Shown one piece after another: positions 1 to 5,411 of a stretch of 10,099 bases of DNA. Location of the stretch: contig CAYOLJ010000037.1 in the NCBI GenBank assembly GCA_964404805.1, positions 1-10,099 on the forward strand, read 5' to 3'. The number at the start of each line of letters is the position of its first letter. The first letter of the stretch is position 1. The stretch is from Peribacter sp964404805. GTDB taxonomy: Bacteria > Patescibacteriota > Gracilibacteria > Peribacterales > Peribacteraceae. Both the position numbers and the translations under genes were made by a program. The notes under the pieces are model-generated. The model was not told the DNA's origin. It did no database searches and worked only from the letters and a program-made list of their open reading frames with translations.

Positions 1-2241
1 CTGGAACTGTCCCTTAACGGCCGTAGACGCGTTACCGGAGGTTCCGGTGGTCGTCAGGCGAACGGCCGAAACCGTGCGACCTGTGGCCTTATTGCGGATT
101 TCCACACCTTCCATCATGTCAGAAATTTCATCGACATCGGCCGTACCGCTGCAACCTGCTGCAGTGGCCGCACCGAATCCATCTTCACACATGAAGGCGC
201 CCGTAGCGGTCTGACCGAGGACAAGCATGTACATGTTCTTGATGTCGATATCCTCGCCACCAGTATTGAACGAGATATTGGCGAAAACTGCATCATTGCT
301 GTCGCTCGTGTACTGCGTGGTGGACGGACCATTGATACCGATGGTGAATTCGCCAGCATCGATGGCGACGGTCGTGGCGTTATCCGTGGGGATACTCACC
401 TGCGAACCGTAGAGCTGTCCGTTCACGCCGTATCCGTACAGTGAACCAACTGCGAAGAGGTCGGAGCTCTCTTCGAAGTGCATCTGAATGGACTTGTCAG
501 CACCGTTCACGATATCAGAAATGATCTCGAGCGTGATCTTGTCGCCCTCCAACACTGTGAAGGGAGGATCGAAGACCACCGTAACGAAGTCACCTACTGA
601 TTGTGCAACAGTGTTGGTGAGGATCGTGCCATCTGAGCGGCGGACCGCAATGTTGACGTAGTCACCATCAGAGGCGGAGCTGTTGTTCTCGAATGTCATC
701 GAGTAGAGCGTCTGATCCTCAGTGGAGTCGGCATCGACTTCGAATTTGCCGATCACCTTGCCCTTATCACCCACCTGCACCTTGCTCGGGTTTACCGAAC
801 GGTAGGTGATGGTGATGATACCGCTCGTGACGGCAGCGACCTTGAAGGTCTCGCCGCGGAGCGGGAAGTTACCGGTGACGGCCTGAGCATTGCTCGTGAC
901 GTCAGACGGCAGTTCAACCACAAAGTTGTGCTCCCCGGACGTGGTGGCCGTGGAGTTAAAGTCCGCGACGAGGTCAACCGTCACGGTCTCACATGGATCG
1001 ATCACGAGTGCGGAAGAGAACCGCAAGTCTGCGGTCTGATCCTGCGCGTCGATCGTGCGCTTGCGTGTGACACGCGCGCCATTTACGGCACCGTACACAC
1101 CGTCAACATCGGTAGAGACACCGAAGCCCTCGTGAAGGAGGGTCAGGTTCTCCATTTCCACCTTGTCCTTGCAGGACGCGGTGAAGTCAACGGAGAGCAA
1201 GACGACGCCCACGGCACCCTTCGGGAGGGTGTCACCGCGGGGGTTCTTGGAGGAAAGAGAGACCTCGAGTTCACCATCGCCCTTCACAATGGCTGTGTAG
1301 CCAGCGAAGGTCTTGGTGCCCGAGACCATGTCTCCGGCCGCCGATTCGACGTCCTTTACCTGAAGGGTGTACTCATGCTCAGCCACCATGTCCTCGCCGA
1401 GCGTGAGCTCGACAGTGTCCTTGGCGATGAGCTTGGCAGCATTGATCGGTACAGTCGGGGACCCGGACACCGTGTAATTGCCCTTGGTCTCGGCCGATAC
1501 CTTATCCATGGCCACCGTGAATTCGACCTCGACGGTCACTGCGGATGTTGCCATGACAGACTTGACTGCCGGAACAGCCACCTGGCCCTGGCCGCAGTCG
1601 ACACCAAAGGTGAGACCCTGGTCGACACGGTAGAGCATGACCACCATTTCTGCGCGGTTCATGTTGTCAGAGGGGCGAACACGACCCGTGGAATCGTCAC
1701 CCTGCAAGACACAGTGATCTGCAGCAGTCTGGATGGGCTCCGTGTACCACTGGCCGGTTGGATTGTCGACGAACTGCACAGCAGCGCCGGTCGAATCCAA
1801 GCCGAAGGCACGGACGATGAGGGCAGCGGCCTCAGCGCGATTGATATTCGCGTTGGGACGGCCGTAGCATGGCTTGCTGCCGTAGCAGTTGCCATCACCA
1901 CGGACCCAGCCCTCTTTGGCTGCCTCTTCCATGTAAGCGTAGAACCACGCGCCAGTCGGCACGTCGTTAAAGCTCGGCACGGCCGGAGGAGTGGAGAGCA
2001 GACCGCCATTCAACATGACGATCAGCTTCGTGAATTCCGCACGCGTGGCAGTGTCACCACCACGGAAGCGCGGCTGTGTAGCATCGAGATAGCCAGCATC
2101 AGTGAAAGCTGAAACGGCATCTCCGTACCACACGCCTGACGGGACATCGCTGTAAGCCGCAAACGCCGTGCTGACCTGAGTCAACATGATCGCTGCAACA
2201 GACAGACCCGCGCAGGCTCTCTTAAAGCGGGAAATATCCAT
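1..2241 (-). CDS. SLH-domain surface-layer protein, N-terminal 747 codons (C-terminus outside window)
   Basis: Reading the minus strand from the ATG at 2241 gives 747 codons with no stop before the window edge. Residues 1-28 are a Sec signal peptide: basic start (RFKR), hydrophobic core, probable cleavage after AFA. Three SLH domains follow at about 30-80, 90-148 and 156-208, each with a D-x-P start, an aromatic W-Y/F and the TRAE/NRAE signature (67-69, 135-137, 196-198). SLH domains usually anchor proteins to cell-wall-linked polymers. Residues about 225-313 resemble the Ig-like domains of S-layer proteins. From about 320 there are beta-rich modules (about 320-470, 471-625, 626 on) that look homologous to each other by eye. 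Cysteine pairs C119/C125 and C357/C417 could form disulfides. No Shine-Dalgarno precedes the start. The export and S-layer role is inferred from the architecture; the beta modules have no known function to me. Confidence 0.9.
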   Translation of the reverse strand, partial: MDISRFKRACAGLSVAAIMLTQVSTAFAAYSDVPSGVWYGDAVSAFTDAGYLDATQPRFRGGDTATRAEFTKLIVMLNGGLLSTPPAVPSFNDVPTGAWFYAYMEEAAKEGWVRGDGNCYGSKPCYGRPNANINRAEAAALIVRAFGLDSTGAAVQFVDNPTGQWYTEPIQTAADHCVLQGDDSTGRVRPSDNMNRAEMVVMLYRVDQGLTFGVDCGQGQVAVPAVKSVMATSAVTVEVEFTVAMDKVSAETKGNYTVSGSPTVPINAAKLIAKDTVELTLGEDMVAEHEYTLQVKDVESAAGDMVSGTKTFAGYTAIVKGDGELEVSLSSKNPRGDTLPKGAVGVVLLSVDFTASCKDKVEMENLTLLHEGFGVSTDVDGVYGAVNGARVTRKRTIDAQDQTADLRFSSALVIDPCETVTVDLVADFNSTATTSGEHNFVVELPSDVTSNAQAVTGNFPLRGETFKVAAVTSGIITITYRSVNPSKVQVGDKGKVIGKFEVDADSTEDQTLYSMTFENNSSASDGDYVNIAVRRSDGTILTNTVAQSVGDFVTVVFDPPFTVLEGDKITLEIISDIVNGADKSIQMHFEESSDLFAVGSLYGYGVNGQLYGSQVSIPTDNATTVAIDAGEFTIGINGPSTTQYTSDSNDAVFANISFNTGGEDIDIKNMYMLVLGQTATGAFMCEDGFGAATAAGCSGTADVDEISDMMEGVEIRNKATGRTVSAVRLTTTGTSGNASTAVKGQFQ

Positions 2242-2280
2242 AAGTATGGAGTAGAGAGGAAATAAAGACCGAATGAAAAT

Positions 2281-2296
2281 GAGGAAATGAGGAAAT
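2281..2296. repeat. Perfect 8-bp tandem duplication in the S-layer gene leader
   Basis: GAGGAAAT occurs twice head to tail (2281-2288, 2289-2296). On the transcribed minus strand this reads as a pyrimidine-rich stretch 40-55 nt before the S-layer start codon. It could be part of an unstructured, pyrimidine-rich initiation region that would help translation without a Shine-Dalgarno sequence, or simple slippage. Confidence 0.6.
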
Positions 2297-2346
2297 GCGA
2301 TAATGGAGTGATAGATAGTGTGTGAGCAGTGACTTGCCGCCTGTCC

Positions 2347-2369
2347 CTCTGCGCTCTTGTGCGCGAGAG
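2347..2369 (-). promoter_or_regulatory. GC-rich hairpin about 105 nt before the S-layer start
   Basis: CTCTGCGC (2347-2354) pairs with GCGC(G)AGAG (2361-2369), with one bulged G at 2365 and a 6-nt loop. If the S-layer transcript begins near the AT-rich block at 2400, this hairpin sits close to its 5' end, where such structures can stabilise abundant mRNAs. The pairing is seen; the role is inference. Confidence 0.45.
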
Positions 2370-2475
2370 CGAGCCTCATAAATGCGAGACTCTTCTCCTT
2401 ATATATAAAGAGGTGTCACGAGGCCAGAGAGATCCTTTCCAGGGTTAGGTGGCCACTGAAGTGAGCACGACCCCC

Positions 2476-2494
2476 CTTTCCGGCATACGGAAAG
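2476..2494. repeat. Inverted repeat/hairpin A, loop GCATA
   Basis: A perfect 7-bp stem, CTTTCCG (2476-2482) with CGGAAAG (2488-2494), closes a 5-nt loop. The 7-mer GCATACG (2483-2489) spans the loop and recurs in the loop of the next hairpin. No T-tract follows on either strand, so it is not a standard terminator. It could be an RNA element or a protein-binding palindrome. Confidence 0.55.
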
Positions 2495-2506
2495 CGAAGT
2501 GTGAAA

Positions 2507-2541
2507 CTTGTCTTGTCTCGCATACGTGAGACAAAGGCAAG
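2507..2541. repeat. Inverted repeat/hairpin B, same loop 7-mer
   Basis: TTGTCTC (2513-2519) pairs with GAGACAA (2528-2534). The stem extends inward through a G-T and a C-G pair to an ATAC loop. Past one bulged A (2535) it extends outward through CTTGTC (2507-2512) with GGCAAG (2536-2541, one T-G pair), giving about 15 pairs in all. The loop carries GCATACG (2520-2526), exactly 37 nt after the copy in hairpin A. No T-tract follows. Confidence 0.6.
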
Positions 2542-2566
2542 GCGCCGACTTGTCAAAGGGCGTATA

Positions 2567-2658
2567 CACGGATCTCACTTTCCTTTCCTCGAGGAAGGCA
2601 GATCGCGGAGATCCTATGGAAATCTGCAGTAGACTGCAAGATCTCGCATGGATCCGTG
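2567..2658. ncRNA. Candidate multi-stem structured element
   Basis: An 8-bp closing stem, CACGGATC (2567-2574) with GATCCGTG (2651-2658), encloses two internal structures. One is a 6-bp hairpin around the palindrome TTCCTCGAGGAA (2583-2598, loop TCGA). The other is a longer arm at 2605-2647, formed by GAGATC with GATCTC plus a G-C extension past a bulged G, capped by TGCAG-TAGA-CTGCA (2625-2638). A small hairpin GCGT-GAA-ACGC follows at 2663-2673. This resembles a branched RNA fold. I recognise no known family: it lacks the conserved cores of RNase P RNA, tmRNA and SRP RNA. The strand is undecided, and alternative pairings exist (2646-2660 can form its own hairpin). Confidence 0.3.
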
Positions 2659-2703
2659 CGTAGCGTGAAACGCAGCAGGGGGAGGAGTGTTACAGTGGCT
2701 CCT

Positions 2704-2751
2704 GTGCCAATAGGGACGAGAATGCTGGCTTTAGAAGGCACTTATTGGCGC
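2704..2751. repeat. Inverted repeat with GCCAATA/TATTGGC arms
   Basis: GCCAATA (2706-2712) pairs with TATTGGC (2743-2749). Flanking G-C and G-T pairs extend the stem to about 11 pairs around a roughly 26-nt interior that holds a smaller GC-TT hairpin. It adds to the run of structures upstream of the S-layer gene. No function can be assigned. Confidence 0.45.
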
Positions 2752-3082
2752 TTTCTCTTAACAATAGCTCAGAGAAACCCCTCTTTCTGGCTACGGAAAA
2801 GGAAGAAAAAACCCACTTGATCAATGGAAAATATATGTTGGTAAAACTCATTTTCCGTTCAATCGCCTTAACACCACGTTTTATCGTCCTGACATTTTCC
2901 CTTAGGTTTCCTAAATGAGAGTACCTATTTTCAATGGCTACGCTGAATAAACAAAGACGAAGGGGAAATTCAACACAGAGAAACAAAACAAACACACAAA
3001 CCAGACGCGGAGCACGTGCGAATGACTATCAGAGACAGAGCCAACAGGACGTTGGGGTTTACTGTCAGGAAGGTAAGGGAGG

Positions 3083-3129
3083 TGTCGGAGGGGGTAGGGA
3101 ACCGGACAAGGTTCCCTCCTCCTCTGACA
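3083..3129. terminator. 20-bp hairpin downstream of cysS, without U-tract
   Basis: TGTCGGAGGGGG (3083-3094), a bulged T, and AGGGAACC pair with GGTTCCCT and CCTCCTCTGACA (3110-3129). That makes 20 pairs, two of them G-T on the plus strand, around a GGACAA loop. It lies 64-110 nt past the cysS stop codon in the direction of cysS transcription, where a terminator or mRNA 3'-end stabiliser would sit. On the minus strand the hairpin is followed by CACCTCCC rather than a U-run, and the two wobble positions become A-C mismatches. A classical intrinsic terminator is therefore not certain. Confidence 0.4.
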
Positions 3130-3192
3130 AAAGAAACTGATTCAAACCTGCATCAACGAGGAAGGAGTCCCATCAAATATTGAGCTGACGCA

Positions 3193-4689
3193 TTACGCCT
3201 TCCGCAGTTTCTGTCCCTCCGCCGTATCTTTCACTTCATATCCCTTCTCTAAAATTTCGTCTCGTAACTCATCACTGCGATGGAAGTCTTTTACCTTCCG
3301 CGCTTCGTCGCGCTTCGTAAGGAGCGTGAGAACATCGGCAGATAGATCAAGTTCCTCCGGCTCGAAGCAGCCAAAGGTGTGACGAATTTTTTCAATGAAA
3401 CTTACAAGTGCCTTGCTCGTGGAAGCATCTGGCATCACAGATCTATTCATGAGATGAAAGCAGTCGAAAATAGCTGCAAGTGCTCGAGGTGTGTTGAGAT
3501 CAGAATTCATCGCCGCATCGAATGCATCTCCATGCTTTATAACCTGTTCTGAAGTTGCGATTGGACGGGGTCGTCCTGATTGAACGGTTGGAGCGGCAAG
3601 TCCCGCACCTTGTTTGTCTATCATCCATTCAACTAAGGTGCGCCTTGCAGCACGAGCCTCTTCCAAACCCTTCACTGTGAACTTCAAATTGGTGCGGTAG
3701 TGGACTGAGAGGAGGTAGTACCGCAGGTCTAGGGGGCTGAATCCCTCGTGAATCACGTCAGGTAAACTTAACACGTTGCCAAGGCTCTTACTCATTTTCT
3801 CCTCCCCCATCTGGATGCGACGACGATGGACCCAGTACTTCACGAAGGGTTTTTGGCCGCTAGATGCCTCACTCTGCGCAATCTCGCACTCATGGTGCGG
3901 AAAGATGTTGTCTTCGCCCCCCGTGTGGATGTCGATCTGCTCACCTAAGAGACTCGAACTCATAGCCGAGCACTCGATGTGCCAACCGGGGAACCCCGAG
4001 GCAGGATCCTCACCCTCTGTGTTGGAGACTTCGCCCGTGGCATACGACCACCGCAGAATGTGTGCGCCGTTACCGCCCACGCACTTCTTCCAAAGGGCGA
4101 AGTCGGCTGGGTGTTTCTTCTCTTCTTTTACTTCAACGCGCGCACCGGCCGAGAGGTTCTCGAGTGTGTTGCCCGAGAGGGCACCATACGCAGGAAAGGA
4201 TTCGACAGAGAAGTAGATGCCATCGTTCGTCTCGTACGCATGGCCGTTTTCGAGGAGCTTTTTAACGAGTGTGAGCATCTGCTTCACATACTCGCTGGCA
4301 CGCGGGCGATAGGCCGGCTCGAGCATATTGAGTGCACGCTCATCATCGAGGAACTCCGTCTCGTACCTCCGGGCGATCTCAAGTGGATGTAACTTCTCCC
4401 GCTCCGCCTGCTTCTGCACTTTGTCATCACCCTGATCAGCATCGTGCAGCAGATGCCCCACATCGGTGATGTTCTTAGCATGGATTACTTCGTAGCCGAT
4501 GACCTCCAGCCAACGCCGGAGCAGGTCGGCCATGAGGAAGGAGGCGTAGTTACCGACGTGCGGCCGGCCGTACACGGTGGGGCCACAGGTATACATCGTC
4601 ACCTTCCCTTTTTTGATTGGTTCAAACTCTTCCTCCTTCCTCGTGAGGGTGTTGTGCAGATGGAAGCCAGCTGTCTGCTTTGTCGGCAT
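3193..4689 (-). CDS. cysS: Cysteinyl-tRNA synthetase
   Basis: Class I aminoacyl-tRNA synthetase that charges tRNA-Cys with cysteine in the cytoplasm. The 498-residue product has the full family signature: TMYTCGPTVYG with zinc ligand C35, the HIGH-type motif as HVGN (44-47), GWHIECSAM with zinc ligand C240, PHHECEIAQSE with H265 and E269 completing the zinc site, and KMSKS at 298-302. The C-terminal anticodon-binding helices end in the typical DEARKxKDFxxSDELRDE segment (461-477). The ATG at 4689 (MPTKQTAGFHLHNTL) is chosen because the family begins just before such an LxN(T/S)LTRKxE stretch. An in-frame ATG at 4776 would add 29 untypical residues and run through the terminator at 4729-4763. 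There is no Shine-Dalgarno; the nearest -10-like box lies only 6 nt before the ATG. It is separated by that terminator from the upstream gene and is probably transcribed alone. Confidence 0.97.
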   Translation of the reverse strand: MPTKQTAGFHLHNTLTRKEEEFEPIKKGKVTMYTCGPTVYGRPHVGNYASFLMADLLRRWLEVIGYEVIHAKNITDVGHLLHDADQGDDKVQKQAEREKLHPLEIARRYETEFLDDERALNMLEPAYRPRASEYVKQMLTLVKKLLENGHAYETNDGIYFSVESFPAYGALSGNTLENLSAGARVEVKEEKKHPADFALWKKCVGGNGAHILRWSYATGEVSNTEGEDPASGFPGWHIECSAMSSSLLGEQIDIHTGGEDNIFPHHECEIAQSEASSGQKPFVKYWVHRRRIQMGEEKMSKSLGNVLSLPDVIHEGFSPLDLRYYLLSVHYRTNLKFTVKGLEEARAARRTLVEWMIDKQGAGLAAPTVQSGRPRPIATSEQVIKHGDAFDAAMNSDLNTPRALAAIFDCFHLMNRSVMPDASTSKALVSFIEKIRHTFGCFEPEELDLSADVLTLLTKRDEARKVKDFHRSDELRDEILEKGYEVKDTAEGQKLRKA

Positions 4690-4695
4690 GACACA

Positions 4696-4701
4696 AGCAT
4701 A
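4696..4701 (-). promoter_or_regulatory. -10-like box immediately before cysS (TATGCT)
   Basis: On the minus strand TATGCT ends 6 nt before the cysS ATG, so transcription would begin at or within a base or two of the start codon. The upstream terminator leaves only about 39 nt in which a cysS promoter can lie, which supports the placement. No good -35 box is visible 16-18 nt further upstream. Confidence 0.4.
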
Positions 4702-4728
4702 GCGAAGACTGCGCCACCGCGAGTAGGT

Positions 4729-4763
4729 AAAAAGGACCCCGGCGACGCAAGCGGGCCGGGGTC
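4729..4763 (-). terminator. Intrinsic terminator of the 4813-5232 gene
   Basis: A perfect 9-bp GC-rich stem, GACCCCGGC with GCCGGGGTC (arms 4735-4743 and 4755-4763, loop 11 nt), is followed on the minus strand by CCTTTTTACC, a five-T run (4729-4733). It lies 50 nt past the stop codon of the unknown gene and 40 nt before the cysS start. This is the clearest terminator in the window. Two weaker hairpins (4769-4785 and 4794-4808) precede it. Confidence 0.85.
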
Positions 4764-4812
4764 GGCTGTCAGGCACGGGGCCTGAGTGTGCGAGGATCAG
4801 TGCGATCCATCG

Positions 4813-5232
4813 CTACTCGTCGTTTGGTGCGGCTCCGAAGGTCAAATCTACCAATCCGGAGCTCACCAGCAGTTCAATGATGGCAGCGCTATTGCTGACA
4901 GGATCCTCCAGCAGAACCATCATGGTCCGCAGCGCGATGATCTCCTCCCGAGACAGGGACTCGCTGAGATCTGAAGGCTCCTGAGGAGCTTGTTCCAGCT
5001 CGCGACGGATGATCGCGCGCAGAACCTTGACGTTGAAGATCGGAACCTCGGTATGCACCGTGAGTCCCAACTTCGCCTTAGTGGTCCGCGCTTTGAGGAC
5101 TGCGATCACACCTGGATGATCGCCGCCAAGAACCAGAACACCACCTTCACTGACAGTTCGAACGAGCATCGTCTTGTCTCCTTCCAAAGAAACAAGGACG
5201 TGAGCCACCGGAACCACCCAGGAACAATCCAT
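4813..5232 (-). CDS. Conserved-looking hypothetical protein, function unknown
   Basis: 139 residues, not recognised. There is no signal peptide or membrane segment, so it is probably cytosolic. The N-terminal half is beta-rich (HVLVSLEGDKTMLVRTV, GGVLVLGG, VIAVLK, LTVHTEVPIFNVKVL). Residues about 70-122 look helical and acidic (AIIRRELEQ, SLSREEIIALRTMMVLLEDP, AAIIELLVSSGLVDL). The gene has its own terminator (4729-4763) and a plausible promoter (5268-5296), and is divergent from fbaB, so it appears to be a single-gene unit. Start choice is open. The ATG at 5232 keeps the whole beta segment, but an in-frame ATG at 5169 (118 residues) has AAGGAG 8 nt upstream, the only good Shine-Dalgarno at a candidate start in this window. 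Codon use resembles neighbouring genes. I infer a real gene; its role is unknown. Confidence 0.75.
   Translation of the reverse strand: MDCSWVVPVAHVLVSLEGDKTMLVRTVSEGGVLVLGGDHPGVIAVLKARTTKAKLGLTVHTEVPIFNVKVLRAIIRRELEQAPQEPSDLSESLSREEIIALRTMMVLLEDPVSNSAAIIELLVSSGLVDLTFGAAPNDE
5178..5185 (-). promoter_or_regulatory. Shine-Dalgarno-like GGAAGGAG before the alternative start at 5169
   Basis: GGAAGGAG on the minus strand, with 8 nt between AAGGAG and the in-frame ATG at 5169. It lies inside the longer reading frame, encoding Glu-Gly-Asp, so it may be accidental. It nevertheless stands out because no recognised gene here has such a site. Confidence 0.35.
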
Positions 5233-5267
5233 GTTACGGGACCCTAGGATCGTGTGGCTCAGCGATA

Positions 5268-5296
5268 AGTATGCCCGAATATAATATGGATATCAA
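5268..5296 (-). promoter_or_regulatory. Possible promoter of the 4813-5232 gene
   Basis: On the minus strand TTGATA (5296-5291), a 17-nt spacer and CATACT (5273-5268) give a reasonable -35/-10 pair. Transcription would start near 5261, about 29 nt before the ATG at 5232. A plus-strand TATAAT (5280-5285) overlaps it and could serve fbaB, but no matching -35 box is seen for that one. Confidence 0.35.
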
Positions 5297-5341
5297 GAAA
5301 CATTATATATTACTGTCAAATACTCTTTTCCGTACTCCAAA

Positions 5342-5369
5342 CCCTACGCCCTACACCCTACGCCCTTCC
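5342..5369. repeat. Tandem CCCTACR heptamers upstream of fbaB
   Basis: Three consecutive units, CCCTACG, CCCTACA and CCCTACG (5342-5362), are followed by a degenerate fourth, CCCTTCC (5363-5369). They lie 43-70 nt before the fbaB start, within its probable 5' leader. Cause and function are unknown; replication slippage is the simplest explanation. Confidence 0.65.
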
Positions 5370-5411
5370 CGTGCTAGCCTTCGCTCAACGTCTGTTTTCC
5401 CCACTCCTGCA

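Larger units (their letters stand above)
2242..3192. other. Gene-free spacer between the S-layer gene and cysS, rich in inverted repeats
   Basis: About 950 bp with no convincing protein gene. The short frames here (2553-2741 and 2690-2995 minus, 2934-3140 plus) are low-complexity and lack recognisable domains or start signals. The S-layer mRNA must begin in this stretch. The AT-rich TATATATAAAG at 2400-2410 is the best -10-like sequence on either strand, but no good -35 box accompanies it. At least eight inverted repeats lie between 2347 and 3129, listed separately. Positions about 2760-3060 are poorer in GC than the rest and hold little beyond a weak stem followed by six T on the minus strand (2806-2827). 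The spacer may hold a long leader for the S-layer gene, an RNA gene, or both; the sequence alone does not decide. Confidence 0.6.

Noticed and set aside
928..2112. 394-codon open frame on the plus strand
   Set aside because: It lies entirely opposite the S-layer gene, whose translation shows a signal peptide, SLH domains and Ig-like domains. The plus-strand product is His/Gly/Arg-rich without domains; it is a composition shadow.
2273..2288. A 16-base string shared with yidC at 7334-7349
   Set aside because: It is purine-rich low-complexity sequence encoding a normal membrane-helix stretch in yidC; most likely coincidence.
2806..2827. Weak stem CCATT/AA(G)TGG followed by six T on the minus strand, as a cysS terminator
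   Set aside because: Only five pairs with a bulge and low GC, about 370 nt past the cysS stop; too weak to call as a terminator.
2690..2995. 101-codon minus-strand frame in the spacer
   Set aside because: The composition (Phe/Leu/Lys/Arg-rich) comes from AT-rich DNA; there is no recognisable domain and no start signal, and its 3' part covers the 2704-2751 inverted repeat.
2934..3140. 68-codon plus-strand frame in the spacer
   Set aside because: Its Gln/Arg/Asn/Gly-rich low-complexity product runs through the long hairpin at 3083-3129; more likely chance.
3139..3160. TTCAAAC resembling a tRNA T-loop after the cysS hairpin
   Set aside because: The flanking bases cannot form the 5-bp T-stem, and no acceptor, D or anticodon arm is present.
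3776..4392. Plus-strand open frames of 137-146 codons inside cysS
   Set aside because: They are antisense to the catalytic core of CysRS, with no domain or start signal of their own.
5271..5411. 47-codon N-terminal extension of fbaB
   Set aside because: It does not match the family N-terminus, is AT-rich then repeat-derived, and overlaps promoter-like boxes; the ATG at 5412 fits FbaB length and sequence.
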